Assembly: GCA_038496445.1 (NCBI GenBank)
Contig: JALMLS010000179.1
Span: 372,001-436,000, forward strand
Reading direction: 5' to 3'
DNA length: 64,000 nt
DNA from: Trichosphaerium sp. ATCC 40318
Taxonomy: Eukaryota; Discosea; Flabellinia; Trichosidae
Part shown: piece by piece, positions 21,396-33,361 of the stretch
How the letters are laid out: each line of letters opens with the position of its first letter
Position numbering within the stretch: position 1 is the stretch's first letter
The notes under the pieces: model-generated
Database searches by the model: none
The model's input: the letters and a program-made list of their open reading frames with translations, nothing else
What the model was told of the DNA's origin: nothing
Position numbers and translations under genes: made by a program

Positions 21396-22985
21396 TTAGA
21401 TATTTTGTAGGTTATTTAAACAGTGTAAAACGCCATTCTCATCATAGTCTTCTTTCATTGTCCTTGAAAAAAAAGAAAGTTACAAGAAATACTGTCAAAC
21501 TTGTTTCCACTGTCTAGGTCGCACCAATAGGAGTCTTTGTACTTCATTATACCTCCCAATAAAGATGCTCCAATATATGTACTATATTCACGATTTCGAG
21601 GATCAATTACTTTGACATGAGACGAATTCACCTTGACAGAAAATAAACATTTGCTTTGCTGTAAAAAGTCGTATGCACCCTTAATCTTTTGGCATCCAGA
21701 TTATGTTTTACTTCTTTTTCAAACCTAGATACGAAACCAGGGAACAAAGAAGATCCTCCTGTTACTATAATATTGCCTACTATATAAGAACGTAACTCAG
21801 AGTCAGCACGCTACAGAAAAGTTGGAAAGATAAATACAATCACCAATGCAAAAGTACATGAATAATAGAGCTTGTTTGCATTCCAATACCCATACTTTCG
21901 CTCCACGCTAGTGATGGATCAAACAACGCTTCAGGAGCACGAAATAATTCTGTATTGATATCCACTGAACGGCCATTGGAGAGCTTCAATAATTGTTAAG
22001 AAACTTTAAACGAGTTAAAACCAACCTTCATTTCTTTTCTGACATAAGTTGTTTCATTTGCCAGTCTAGTTTCACGTGATAGATCGAGACTATAATCACT
22101 TAATAGTCAATATGAATATGTAAATCTTACGCTACATAGCATAATTCTTCCTTGATTTTGCGAAGGCTATGACGTTCTGATCGTAGACATAAGTGATTTC
22201 TTTGGTAAAAAAGGTCAGCAGTTTTATCTTTTGTTGGCAGTACCAGCTTACCCATTACTGTTCATAAAGCTATACAAACATCGTTCGATTGTTCTTCCAC
22301 CAACAGGAACTCTACCATACAAGAATGGAATTACAAGTCCCTCATATACAACGCTAATGCGAGTGCTATTTGTTCCAACATCAACAACAATACCTGTCAG
22401 CAGCCCTAAGTAATTTAAGTCCCTATTTCTCTTTATGATAAATACCGCTGGAATACAGTGTTAATATTGGGTCTGGACACATGCCTAGTCCTTTAAACTC
22501 ATATGTCTCGAATAAAACTTCCATAGTACGTTGATTATGAGCACGAGGAGCAAGAGCAGGAGTTGATAGCATTATTTTATGATCTGGAGGATTTATCATT
22601 AACACATCATTGAATCCGTAGTCAAAAATATGCATCATTTTAGACCAGTCTGCTACATAATCATTGATAGGATAGTGTAGTTTCATTGATAATCTATTCT
22701 CCAGAGCGTCATTACCGACAAAAAAATCCTTCACAAAAAAAAAAGTGTCAGATTTGTAAAAAATACAAGTGCGTTTGTTGAATGGTGACTTTTTGCCTTA
22801 AAACGTACTGTAGTAGGATCATCGCCGAATTCATGACCTACAACGGAAGGAAATATATGAGCCGGTAGCCTATCACTTGAAAAACCACATCTCACAGACT
22901 AATTGCTAATTGTCAGAGAAACTAGTTATTATGGAGTGCATACATCTGTACCGGCGTCCCATACTACTATTTTGTCTACACTCAT
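21396..22985 (-). CDS. Actin-related protein, divergent Arp2-like
   Basis: Starts MSVDKIVVWDAGTD at 22985 and ends NNLQNI with a stop at 21396-21398. The actin fold is clear. Phosphate-1 loop region DAGTD...VRCGFSSDRLPAHIFPSVVG, with the PAHIFP typical of Arp2; a block WSKMMHIFDYGFNDVLMINP; MEVLFETYEFKGLGMCPDPI then LTLYSSG; phosphate-2 loop GIVVDVGTNSTRISVVYEG; VTGGSSLFPGF in the adenosine region; and YIGASLLGGIMKYKDSYW near the C-terminus. Arp2 nucleates branched actin with Arp3. The nucleotide loops depart from consensus: DAGTD for DNGTG, and DVGTNST for DSGDGVT. Several introns; the second exon joins at GAT-TCT. It could be a lineage-specific actin-like protein rather than the canonical Arp2. 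Confidence 0.7.
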
Positions 22986-23296
22986 GAAATTAACGGCTTA
23001 CTACCTCGAAATTATGACCAAGCGATGTGTTACGCTACTGATGCCTTCGAAAGGTCAAAAGCGTTTAACTGACCATAAAAACATTCTAATTTCAACTAAG
23101 AGCGTACAGATTGCAATGATACCGATAGCTATATATTATTTACCGTTTAAGGGGTTGATTAGTTATTTCTGTACTCATTGGATTTGACCTGAAATGACGC
23201 TGTTAGATTTTAACGTTAAGATGCTTTTTGAAGGCCTACTTATCAGCACGTGACTTGCTCCTCTTACCATCATGTTAAGTACTCCACACAAGATAC
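22986..23296. promoter_or_regulatory. Upstream region of the ARP gene, bordered by the LINE
   Basis: Non-coding stretch between the ARP start codon and the LINE target duplication. It contains a CACGTGAC motif near 23246 and short open stretches with no recognisable product. It presumably holds the ARP promoter. Confidence 0.4.
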
Positions 23297-23307
23297 ACTA
23301 ATGGATA
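23297..23307 (+). repeat. Left target-site duplication of the LINE
   Basis: ACTAATGGATA, repeated exactly at 30904-30914. It marks the 5' end of the LINE at 23308. Confidence 0.85.
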
Positions 23308-23522
23308 GGGAGAACTTTCCGAAAAACGATTGAAGCACCAGCTCTGTTGTGAAAGTTTTATAGAAGAAAAGAAGAAGAAGCTTAGTGACACAGGGAATAA
23401 AATGTAAGCCCCTTTCCACTGTTTTAACACATCAAGCGAGAGATGAAAACACACTCGCACAAGACCGTTCTCTTTTTTCTCTTCGTTACCCGTTCAATGT
23501 TCTTATATCATTATTAGTTAAT

Positions 23523-24542
23523 ATGGCAGACACTACACGTAAACGTACCATCGACAATGTAGACACTACCAATAACCAAAAAACAACTAAAAAATTCAAA
23601 AAAACGTGCGCAGGAAACAAAAACGAAAAAAATCAAACTATATTTACTTGTCGACATAGAAATCCTAATTCAACACCAAAACAAAAACAATCTAACCCAA
23701 CAGAAAATAAGTATGCTATTTTCATTAGCTTTTCTTCCTCAACAAATTTAACAACCCTATACAGCTCCAAACAGACTGAAATTGACAACTTGGTACCATC
23801 TAACTTCGTCATACCGCAAAATAAACCTAATATCGATTTAACAAAAGATTCACCGTACGCCTCACCAATCCCTTTTCTTCTCCGTTTATACATTATTATA
23901 AAAATCAATTTATTAATCCAAAAAAATTTCCTCAAAATATTCATAAAACTTTTCTCCTTTAACTCTAAAACTCAAGTCACAAACCTAAAATTATACAATG
24001 TCAAATTTTCTTTCATACACAATCAACAAAAAATCTCCTCAAAGTTCAACAAACTAAACCAAAAAAACAGAATACCACAGGACATGGATGAAGTTATGAA
24101 CGAAGTTGCCGATAGTGGGGATATTTTTCAACCAAAAACTACCCTTCGTCATAATTCAAAAGTGGTTGGTGCTGATGATTCAGTCGATGAAGAAGATGAA
24201 GACAACAACAGCAATTTTGAAGAAAAAGGAAATACTGACGTTCCTGCTTCTCCCCTAGATGATACCATTAGAGGCGGCATCCTTAACCCTTGGGAAATTG
24301 CTTCTAAAGAACTTCTCAGTCAAGTGGAAGAACAAGTTCAAGCTGGTAACTATAGTGCAGCGCTAACGGAGGAAATGCTGGAGAAACACAGGATCAAAAA
24401 TATCTCTATACAACGCCTTCAAAAAGACCCAAAATTTCACGAAATTGTCGAAAATGCGTCCTTTCCTGATGAAGGTAAAGACATGCTTGAATACGAGTTT
24501 CCAGATTGCATTTGGCTACGTCATAGTGGAGTTCCCTTGTAA
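23523..24542 (+). CDS. LINE ORF1 protein
   Basis: The frame is open from 23385 but the best start is the ATG at 23523 (MADTTRKRTIDNVDTTNNQK). The N-terminus is Asn/Lys/Thr-rich and basic (nuclear-localisation-like KKFKKT), the centre is hydrophobic and Lys-rich, and the C-terminal part is acidic (DDSVDEEDEDNN) followed by a helical segment. No zinc knuckle or RRM is visible. It occupies the ORF1 position, where such proteins normally coat the element RNA. It is intact. Confidence 0.75.
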   Translation: MADTTRKRTIDNVDTTNNQKTTKKFKKTCAGNKNEKNQTIFTCRHRNPNSTPKQKQSNPTENKYAIFISFSSSTNLTTLYSSKQTEIDNLVPSNFVIPQNKPNIDLTKDSPYASPIPFLLRLYIIIKINLLIQKNFLKIFIKLFSFNSKTQVTNLKLYNVKFSFIHNQQKISSKFNKLNQKNRIPQDMDEVMNEVADSGDIFQPKTTLRHNSKVVGADDSVDEEDEDNNSNFEEKGNTDVPASPLDDTIRGGILNPWEIASKELLSQVEEQVQAGNYSAALTEEMLEKHRIKNISIQRLQKDPKFHEIVENASFPDEGKDMLEYEFPDCIWLRHSGVPL

Positions 24543-24582
24543 TTATGCCTAAAAAGGGACTTTTCCTCAACTTCAAGGCTAG

Positions 24583-25977
24583 ATGAGTTCCAATAAAACA
24601 CACATCTCTTTTCTCTCCCAAAATCTCTATCTAGGTAGTATTTCTAACAAATTATGTGAACTAGTTGAAGTTATAGAAGAAGCTAACCCATCATTTCTAC
24701 TTTTCCAAGAAGCCCATATCTCCAAAGAGGACTTTAAGTATGTAGAACGTGACCTTAAAAAAATCCTCCCAAATTACAATATCTTTTCCAATCTTCAATC
24801 CAAAAAAGACATCCTATTAGCGTCCATTGTTAAAAAGGAAGCAATTTAAAAAAAATCTAAAGGCACAAATTTTATGTTTGCAACAGGTCTTGAAGAAATG
24901 AATGACCAAGAACTCTCTGACACTTGGAAAGACATTTCATGTAAAACTCCTCCGATGGGCGGTTTAATTACACTCGTCAAAAAAGATTTTTGCCAAAGTT
25001 TAGTTCGTCCTAAATGCTCTAATTTTTTCGCTCTCCCACTAATTATAGGTGCTAAAGCTGATGTTAAAGAAAGGTACTTAATTATTAACGTACACATAAG
25101 CCCTCAAGATGGTAGCCCTCGTAAGGCTCATTTTGAATTTCTATCTAACAAAATCCCAGAGTGGTGTAACAAATATGATATTCCACCTTCAAATATTATA
25201 TTAGGTGGTGATTGGAACACTCCTCAAAAAGAAGAAGAAACGGAAGGAAACGTACCTAAATCTACTAAATTCCTTCACAATTTCTGTGCTGAACTAAACC
25301 TCTTTGATCCTAGCTTTTTCAGAACTCCTTGCTTCTCTCACACAAGCTCCTCAACTAAACAAAAAGCCAGAATAGATTATTTTCTGATAGGCAAAAATAT
25401 CGATCTGGATACGGTGGCCTCTAGCATCGTTTCTGAAGAACCTTTCTATTCAGATCATAAAAGGATAACGTTAAATATTACCTTACCAATTCAACACGCT
25501 CCGACACCAGAACGCAGCGAGGTAGTCATTGAAAGACTCCTCCTCAGTAATGTAAGTGACAAATACCTAACTAAACTTTTAAGCTGGAACAACCTAAAGA
25601 CACACCTTGGTACAGAAACGTTAGATGTTTACGAGGAAGCTCTTTCAGAATCAGATACCTTTTTTGCGAAAGAAAAATGGAACAAATTCCTTTCTCGTTT
25701 TACCAAAAATCTTTACATTTATCTTGACAAAAAATTAGGTCATAACTCCAAACTTAGAATAAATCTTACTGAGAAAATCATTAATAATTTCTCACTCAAC
25801 AACGCTAAAAACCTATTTAATATCATCAAACATGGAAATTTTCTCATTAAATCGAAAACTAACATTTCACAAGGAAAATTAATCCTCGATGATGTTATAA
25901 CGAATAAAATAGGAAAATTTATAAGTGATTTTGATGATACGATTCTCATAGATACCGCAGAATCAGTAGTAAATTAA
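24583..25977 (+). pseudogene. LINE ORF2, endonuclease part (nonsense mutation)
   Basis: Starts MSSNKTHISFLSQNLYLG. The endonuclease/exonuclease/phosphatase fold is evident: SFLLFQEAH (catalytic Glu), LIINVHISPQDGSP, ILGGDWNTP (Asp/Asn), ARIDYFLIG and a terminal SDHKRITL (Asp-His). In LINEs this domain nicks target DNA to prime reverse transcription. A TAA at 24847-24849 splits it, but the frame before and after is the same, so this is a point nonsense change rather than an indel. The reading frame ends at 25975-25977, exactly where the 1.1-kb insertion begins. Confidence 0.85.
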
Positions 25978-27077
25978 AAACGGGATTTTCCTCTGGAATC
26001 CTGTTAAATTCCGTGTTTTTTAAGGATTTTAGCGGAATTGTGGAAAAAATCCCTAAGCAATCTGAATTTTCGATTGGATTTTTGATGGGATTTCTGCTAT
26101 ATTCCATTAAAATAAGGAATTCCTTGGGATTTGTAAAAAAATCCCAAACAACAATATTGGCAAATGTTGGCAGCATATCAATGGGAATAATTGAAGGGAT
26201 TTTTAACGGAATTCCGTATGGATTTTGTAGGGAATTCCCTTGGGATTTTTAATGGAATTCCATAGGGATTTTTAACGAAATTCCATATGGATTTTGTGAG
26301 AATTCCTTTGAAAAATATTTTTGGTGAAAATTCAAAATTATTCATTATTTCGACAACTATCAAAGCCTTACCTAACCAAGTTTTTTTTTAGTAAACCACA
26401 TCGTCACCCTTTTATTGGTGTAGAAAACCAATGGATACAACGAAAAGACGTTTAATCAAAAAGTAAGCGAGATAAGTATTTTGGTGATTTTCGTTAGCAG
26501 TGATATTTCTATATCGCTTACTAATCTGTTTTGAGGCTTTTAAAGCATTTCAAAGGCCTTTACACACCACTAAGACACGCATTTAGGGCATTAATCTCAA
26601 GTACGTTGTTTTTGAAGGTTATTTCCATTTAATTTATCAAAAAACTACTCTTTTCTTATTTTAGCTTCTACGAATGCGTTATTAGCATTTATGATTGCGA
26701 TACCAGGTGCGATAAAATTCTTGGCCAAAGATTGGAAAGATTTGATGAGTTTGACCTGTACACAATAGCGTGTGGAACATTTGCGTTTCGTAACTAAATT
26801 ATCATTGGTAAATAAAACAAATTTTGTGCTACAAGACTTGATGTAAAGTATTTCGAGGTAATTTGTTTGGAATTTCATAAAAAATCCATTGGGAATTCCG
26901 TTGTTAATCCTTAAGGAATTCCGTCTGGATTCTTTAAGGAATTCCATCCGGATTCCATAGGGAATTCCATTCGGATTCCATAGGGAATTCCGTCCGGATT
27001 CCATAGGAATAAAGGAAGAGATTTTCCGCTTATAAATCCTTAGGATTTTAAGACGGAATCCCTTAAAAACCCTGATT
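25976..27077. mobile_element. Non-coding GGAATTCC-rich insertion inside the LINE
   Basis: About 1.1 kb flanked by a 6-bp direct repeat TAAATT (25970-25975 and 27078-27083) interrupts LINE ORF2. Its two arms are packed with degenerate units of roughly 20-24 bp such as GGGAATTCCATAGGGATT and GGAATTCCGTCCGGATTCC. Because GGAATTCC is its own reverse complement, the arms can fold on themselves and with each other. The central 26300-26880 is A+T-rich without such units. No open frame is convincing. It looks like a non-autonomous, foldback or MITE-like element; clear terminal inverted repeats were not established. Confidence 0.65.
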
Positions 27078-30000
27078 TAAATTTACCACTGAATATACAA
27101 ACTTCGCCTCTGATGCCATGAAAAAACTAAAACTCTTAAAGGACCAGATACGTGAAGAGATAAGGAAAAAACATATTGACAATCTAACTGAAAAAATAGT
27201 TAAAAGTAAATCTAAATCCCTCTTCCATAGATACAGACAACTAAGAAATATGAAAGACATTAACTTCCCTCAGTCGTTCACCACAGAAGAAGACAAAATT
27301 ATCACATCCAATGAAGATATGAATAACAAGATAAACTGCAAATGGAGCAAAATATTTGAAAAAAGAACTAAACCCACTTCAAACTTAGATAATCTAACAC
27401 CTTTCTCACAAGAACCAATAGTAAACAACACCCACTTTAACGCTGATGATATCAATGAAGAGGTATTTATTAAAGCAGCGAAAAAAATTGCCTCATACAA
27501 AGCTCCAGGTACCTCTAAAATCGACCCTAAAATATACAAACTGTTACCTATCAACGCTATCAACATGCTAACCAATTTATTTAAATTCTGTTATAAAAAT
27601 TCCTTCATTCCTGACGAATGGAAATATAGTGTCACAATTCTACTACCCAAAAACGGAAACCCACAAGACGCGTTAAATTTCAGACCAATTTCTCTCTTAA
27701 ATTCTCTTTACAAAGTCTATTCACATATCATTACAGATATCCTCGATAAAGCAAATAAATCTAACAACCTACTTAGTAAAAATCAATTTGGGTTTATCAA
27801 AGGTAAATCTATTCATATGGCTCACAAAAAACTATTGTCGGCAATCAAGGACGCCAATAAAAGAAAAAAGAACCTTTTCGCCCTTTTTATAGATCTCCGG
27901 AAAGCTTATGACTCCATCCCCCACTGGGCTATAGACAATATTTTTAAATGGCATGGTTTCAACAAAAACATTAGAAAGGTCATCCTATCCCTTTTTAAAG
28001 GAATAACTACTACCATTAAATCTAAAGTTGGCGAAACAGATATTCAAATTAATAGAGGTACCAGACAAGGTGACATTATTTCTCCTCTTATATGGAATTT
28101 TTTTATTAACTCGCTTCTCCTACGAATGGATTCGTCTAACCTTGGTTATACATTCAAAAACGGCGAACGCATCACTGTCATAGCCTATGCTGACGATTTA
28201 GTCATTCTCTCTGACGATATGAAGAAACTCCGTAAATTATTCAAGCTTCTATCCTCTTTTTGCTCTTTCTATGAAATTGACATTAACACAGAGAAATCTG
28301 CACTACTCGCTAACAAAGACGTACTGGCAACGGAAGCGAATATAAACCCCCTAAAATGGAATGGAACAAAAATTCCTATTTTTAAACCTGACGAATCATA
28401 CAAATATCTAGGAATACTAATCAATTTAAATCTTGATTTTTATGATCATTTTAGTAAACTCCATAACTCATTTGTTTCAACTTTAAATCTAATTAATACT
28501 AATTACTTTACCACAGCCCAAAGAGTTCGCATCATTAACCAAGTGGCAATAGCTCGTATTAGATTCACACAAAATATAATTAACATACCTTACGACATAA
28601 TCGAATATTGGGATGATCTGGCTGCTAAAATAATCAAGAAAAAACTCAAGATTCAACATCAAGCGTACAATCATAGAGTCCAATCAAAACAAGTTGGTTA
28701 TGGTCTTCTCTCGCTATGTGACACACAAATTCAAGGATACGTCAAAACGGCGCTCAAAGATAATTTCAATAACTCTGACGGCCCTATCAATGACTTTGCC
28801 ATCAAATACGATGTTAAAGTCTGTAAAAAACTTTTGTCTAACTCCACTTTCGTTTTAAAGAATATAACTTCTGAAAACAAAGTTTCTCTTAAAATTAACC
28901 CTATCAGTTCTGAACACTTCACTAGATTTACCGATAAACATGATGGTATTCCAGTTATCGCCACTGATGGCAGTGTTAAAAATAACGTTGCATTTAGTGG
29001 AGTAGCTCTTTCTACTAAATACAAAAAATGGCTCAAAATGAAAACCTGTTTCTATAACGACTCCAATGGAGCTGAACTTGAAGCCATTGAGCTCGCTCTC
29101 AAAGTTACGCCAATTAACTCCCCTGTTATTATTATCACTGACTCTCTTAACTCCAAAAATTGGATTGATTCTTTTCCTCTCTGGCCTCCAAACAAAGTTT
29201 TTAAGAATCCATACTCCCATACGATAGACAGAATTAGAACTATTATTGATAAACGATTGGCAAATACCGATATTATATGGTACCCTAGCCATACCCTTGA
29301 AGATAAGTCAAAAAAGCCTCTAGTCAAACGCGCTGCCTCTTATATAAAAAAATATTTTTCGTCTAAACTTATTCCTTTGGCAGTCAAACTTAACAAATAT
29401 GCTGACGCTATTGCATCTAGTGCGTCATTTAAAGCCGCTGGAAAGTGTCTCCTAGGATCCAACATCCACCCTATAGGTACCAAAAACTATTGTCTGATCA
29501 ACAAAAATACAAAACACCCGGTATATCATGATCCTTGGAAGCTATTAAAAGAAGAAGCAGAATTAAATAAGATTAATTTTATTAACAACATTTCTAGTAA
29601 CCTAGGTAGATCTCGAACCAACTTGGACATCGTAGCATCTAAAATAACGACAGAAAACATTTGTTCTGACAAAATAGCTGACTTTGCCTTTAGAGTTAAA
29701 CGTCATGCGTTATATATCAACAATACACGGTATCATAGACAATCAAGCTCTTGCAAATCCCTTTGGGATAGAAGAGAGCGAATTAATTGTCCTAACCCTT
29801 TTTGCTCACTCTGTAATAACGATTCTCCAGAAACTTTCCTTCACTTTATACAATGTACTTATAACCCTTTCGATATCAGGTCACACATGTTCTATCACAC
29901 CATCCGAATATACCAGGAAATCACAGGTGACCTTATTCCCTCTGCGGAAGCTGACGTTAAAAAATTTAATTTCTACCCTCTTATTCGCAAACTGTACAAA

Positions 30001-30456
30001 GATAACTATTTTGTTTCTAGTTCGTTTCGCCTCCCCTACAGAGTTAAAGAACCGCTATATATCAAAATCCAAGCTGGAAGGAGTCTGGAATCTTTAACGC
30101 ACTGGTCCTGGCTAGATGAGACTATTGACGATCTCTGTCTTGGTGAAATCGTCGAAAAGTTCTTAGACAGATATGGTTTCTCAGGCTCAACTCCCAACTC
30201 CTTTTCTTTTCGTGCCGCCCAAGGTTGGATTACTACTGATGCTGTGGACTCGATATCTAGCCTTTTCTCGATTAGTAGGCACCTAGCGCGGGTCTTTGCT
30301 ATCAGATTGAACAAGGTTTTTGTTTGTCTTCTCTACAAACGTTATATCTGTAGGTGTAAGTTGGATATCAAGCACAAAAAAGATATGGGAGCTTACCTTA
30401 GTCCGCGTATTTTGGCGCTGGCCAATCCCAAAATCCGTAATATTCTCGGTCTGTGA
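27076..30456 (+). pseudogene. LINE ORF2, reverse transcriptase and RNase H part
   Basis: Open from 27076; the first ATG is at 27118. Reverse transcriptase blocks: NFRPISLLNSLYKVYSHII; QFGFIKGKSI; FALFIDLRKAYDSIPHWAI; NRGTRQGDIISPLIWNFFIN; and catalytic IAYADDLVILSDD near 28180. RNase H follows with ATDGSVKNNVAFSGVAL, AELEAIELAL and IITDSLNSKNW, all three acidic positions present. A late CX2CX9HX3C motif (CSLCNNDSPETFLHFIQC) is like the zinc motif of many non-LTR elements. The RT and RNase H parts look intact by themselves but lack a connected endonuclease, so the copy should be inactive. Confidence 0.88.
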
Positions 30457-30903
30457 GTTTCATTTCCCTTTCCCTTCTTTGTTTTCCTTTTTCTTCTCTT
30501 TTCCTTTTCGGTTGTTTTTATCTTTTGTTTTTTACTAAAAATTTCCTTTTTCCTTGCCCTTCGTTCTCCTTCAAAGATGGATTGATCTCTGCGGAGAAAA
30601 ATGGCTGTTTCTCCCTTGACTGCTGGAAACGTGATTCCGCCGGACGTGAACTCAACTTTGGATATCTAAGACTGCTTTTGGACTTTGGCCTCTTTCTCTA
30701 CTAGCGACTTGATTTTCCTTCAATGTTCTCTGTTCCCTGGACCTCTTCTTCTATCCCTATCTCTTTCTGTTTCCCCCTTTCCCCCCTGTTTTTTTACATC
30801 AGTCAACCCCTATGGCTGCGTCGACACTTTCAGAGTATTACTCTTCCAGCGCCTTTTAGGCCTTAAGAATTTGTTTGACGTTAAAAAATAAATAAATAAA
30901 TAA

Positions 30904-30914
30904 ACTAATGGATA
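30904..30914 (+). repeat. Right target-site duplication of the LINE
   Basis: ACTAATGGATA, identical to 23297-23307, directly after the (TAAA)n tail. Confidence 0.85.
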
Positions 30915-31242
30915 ACTTACAACCCACAAAAGGGCTACCTATGGGCACAATTACCTCGAACAACTAGGCTTAGTGCTAGCATGAAATAGCGTTATTTCAT
31001 GTCAAACCCACAAAAAGAGAAGCGAGAGATTGCGTCGCACGTTGTATCTTAAGGTAGCCAAACCCTCGACACATATACAGACGCCATCATCGTCAATTAA
31101 ACGACTAATACTACCTTAAGGGAGTCATAGTTACGGTTGTTTGTTTAAATTGAATAGAAGGAACATGGTGACATGATTGCCTCTAACTCTTAACGGGTAG
31201 GTGGCCCGTTAACAAGACTATAGGTGATGCTCTCGCAATAGT
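30915..31242. other. Intergenic region with a small palindrome
   Basis: Non-coding sequence between the LINE and the next gene. ATGAAATA-GCGT-TATTTCAT near 30981-31002 forms an 8-bp stem with a 4-base loop. No further RNA gene was recognised. Confidence 0.4.
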
Positions 31243-32218
31243 ATGGATAAGCTTACAGGATTAAAACTAGAGTTTTTTGTAGAACACTTTTTGTTGTGGT
31301 TTACTTTTCACTTAATTTTCACTTTTTTTTGTTGTTTTTTGCAACAAGCGTATAATACAGACAAGGTCCTTGCAATGATAGGCTCAAAAGGAAAAATGAA
31401 GCGTTGTTCCAACAGCCAAGCGCCACCAAAGATTAATGCACGTCTTATCTACAAGGTTTGCAGAACAAATTACATCGAACACGTGACTTTCTCAAAAATG
31501 AGTTGGCTACCAAATCACTTTACGTCAAACTTTTTTTCAAATACCACTGTAAAAGCGTTTCGAAACGCAAGTGTACCGTGGCTACCAAAGGTCGTTTCAC
31601 ATTCCTTAACGCTTTTAAGGTACAAAATTAATGTTAGCACTATTAACAGTAGTGACACGCGTGCTGTAATGGAAGATCCAAGCCATGATAAACACTCAAC
31701 GAGTGAAAAAGGTGGCAATTTATATTTTGGCAAGATTTATGCCAAGAAAGGTAAATGGCCCTTATTCATATTTTATTACAACAACTGACGTTTTCAAGCA
31801 AAAAACAGTGAAAAGTATGGAACAAATAACGAGGTAAGACTCAATTTTATCATAAACGCTCTCACAATAGCGCTCAGTACTCCCTGCAGCGAAAACCTTT
31901 ACTCAATAAGCCTCAAACAGCTCAAGAACTAGAATCATACAGTTATACAGCTTCTACGCTTCTAATAACTATATTATTCATCCAAGCGGCGATAGTCATA
32001 ACTCACATTGTGTTTTCGGTTCAATGGCGTTACTTTGTTGGTAAACATAAAAAAAAGAAACCTCAACGTACTTTAAAACTAATATAAACTATACAGGCAT
32101 TGGCGTAGGAAGCTTCTCAATAGTCTACATAATTTTATTATTCGCAGGTACGCAAAAGAACATTCAACCCTTTCCACGCGAGGTCTTCTCAAAATTATCA
32201 GTATCTAACGTGTTTTGA
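31243..32218 (+). CDS. Hypothetical multi-pass membrane protein
   Basis: Unrecognised. ATG at 31243 is followed by a hydrophobic segment (FVEHFLLWFTFHLIFTFFCC), although part of it may be an intron (GTTTACTTT to GCAACAAG). A soluble middle region contains PPKINARLIYKVCRTNYIEH and WLPNHFTSNFF. Splicing near 31750-31798 and 31833-31879 leads to YSLQRKPLLNKPQTAQELES. Membrane segments STLLITILFIQAAIVITHIV and, after another intron, SIVYIILLFAG follow, then a stop at 32216-32218. About 270 residues with three likely membrane segments. Frames join well in the 3' half. Confidence 0.55.
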
Positions 32219-32274
32219 CGTCAGTTTCCATAAAACACTGTTTTTTTTTTGACACATTTTTTTAACTAGTCAAG

Positions 32275-32924
32275 ATGCCTCTATGGAACGCTAAAAGTGG
32301 TGCTGTTCGTTGTAAAAAGACAATGTTTGTTCTTTTATGGGTTTTAAATCTTATTATTCTGGCTTGGATCATATTTTCAGTCGTAATCCATGCACATTTT
32401 AAAGACCCAAAGCCGTCTTCTTTACCTTCTTCTTGTGCGAGAACAACAAACTGTGTTCGTATGACGACAGACAATACTACAGATGTTGACGCAGAAGGAC
32501 TCGAGATACCTTATATTAGAACATCTCGCTCTCGTTTAACAAACTACGCACGTGATTATTTTGAGAACTTGTTCCAAACAAGGAAAGTACAAGAAATCCA
32601 CTCAAATTCCACAGCATTTTTACATTACAGGACTGTTTCACTTGGGTATGCACGATTCGTTTTACACGTGTATAATTAACTGAAATAGATTTGGATTCCC
32701 TGACGATACGTATCTTCTTCTAGAGTGCGTTGGAGATGACGCAGTGATAAATTTTCAGGTTGGTTATTTGTTTTTGGATTTGTTCCTGTTTTAATGTTGA
32801 CGTTTTTTGGTGTTAGGGAGAAGCACGAGTTGGTATTTCAGACCTTGGTGTTAACAAAGAAAGGATAAAAAAGTTCTTAGAAGCAGTTTTAAAAGAAAAT
32901 TTCGTTGTTGAAGATTGCACGTGA
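32275..32924 (+). CDS. DUF1499-like membrane-anchored protein
   Basis: ATG at 32275. A short basic N-terminus is followed by one membrane segment, MFVLLWVLNLIILAWIIFSV. Two introns (about 32646-32689 and 32759-32817) join FLHYRTVSLG to FGFPDDTYLLLECVGDDAVI and to EARVGISDLGVNKERIKKFL, with a stop at 32922-32924. The pattern of a Phe-x-Asp/Asp-rich strand followed by (S/A)R-x-G-x-S-D-x-G-x-N-x-x-R-(I/V) is characteristic of DUF1499, a family of unknown function found in bacteria, plants and fungi. Topology suggests a single anchor with the domain outside the cytosol, by inference. Confidence 0.65.
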
Positions 32925-33361
32925 CACAAATTATATGCTTTAACTTACTACGTGAAACCATTAATAAACAACCATAAATACCATGTAAAAGATTCTGTGT
33001 CCATGTACTTACAGCACTGAACAATACTGAAACACAAACAGTTATAGCACTATTATATTAGTTGCAATAACAATTATAGTATGTACCAAGATTCAACGGC
33101 CTGATGCAGTTCATTTGGCGTACAAAAAGTGATATGCTTGCTTTAAGAGTGTGTTTAGTGCAATAAGAGCGTATAGAAAGCCAAAAAAGCAGTGGCCACT
33201 TTAAATGCATAGTTTTCGCGTTACTGGTTGCATACTGCATTCTACGTATACTACGAGTTAAATAACTACTGGTTTTTTTAAGCTGTTATTCGCTTAGTGG
33301 TAAAAGCAAGTACCGGTAAAATCCCCTCGTACGCGTCTCCTATACCTGTTTTTGTCAACAG
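32925..33361. other. Intergenic region between two plus-strand genes
   Basis: Contains the end of the DUF1499 transcript and the promoter of the C2 gene. No convincing coding frame, tRNA or repeat was seen. Confidence 0.45.

Larger units (their letters stand above)
23308..30903 (+). mobile_element. LINE (non-LTR) retrotransposon with APE endonuclease, RT and RNase H
   Basis: Bounded by an 11-bp perfect target duplication and ending in an A-rich (TAAA)n tail, the usual LINE end. It contains a short 5' leader (23308-23522), ORF1, and ORF2 with apurinic endonuclease, reverse transcriptase, RNase H and a C-terminal CCHC motif, resembling the Tad/I-type non-LTR groups. This copy is defective: ORF2 has an in-frame TAA at 24847-24849, is split by a 1.1-kb insertion, and its two halves are one base out of frame even after removing the insertion. 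The T-rich 3' UTR runs from 30457 to about 30885. Both ends are present, so it is a full-length copy that decayed later. Confidence 0.92.

Noticed and set aside
26645-27004. Minus-strand frame of Asn/Gly/Ile-Pro repeats in the LINE insertion
   Set aside because: It simply translates the GGAATTCC repeat units; the periodicity is in the DNA, not a protein.
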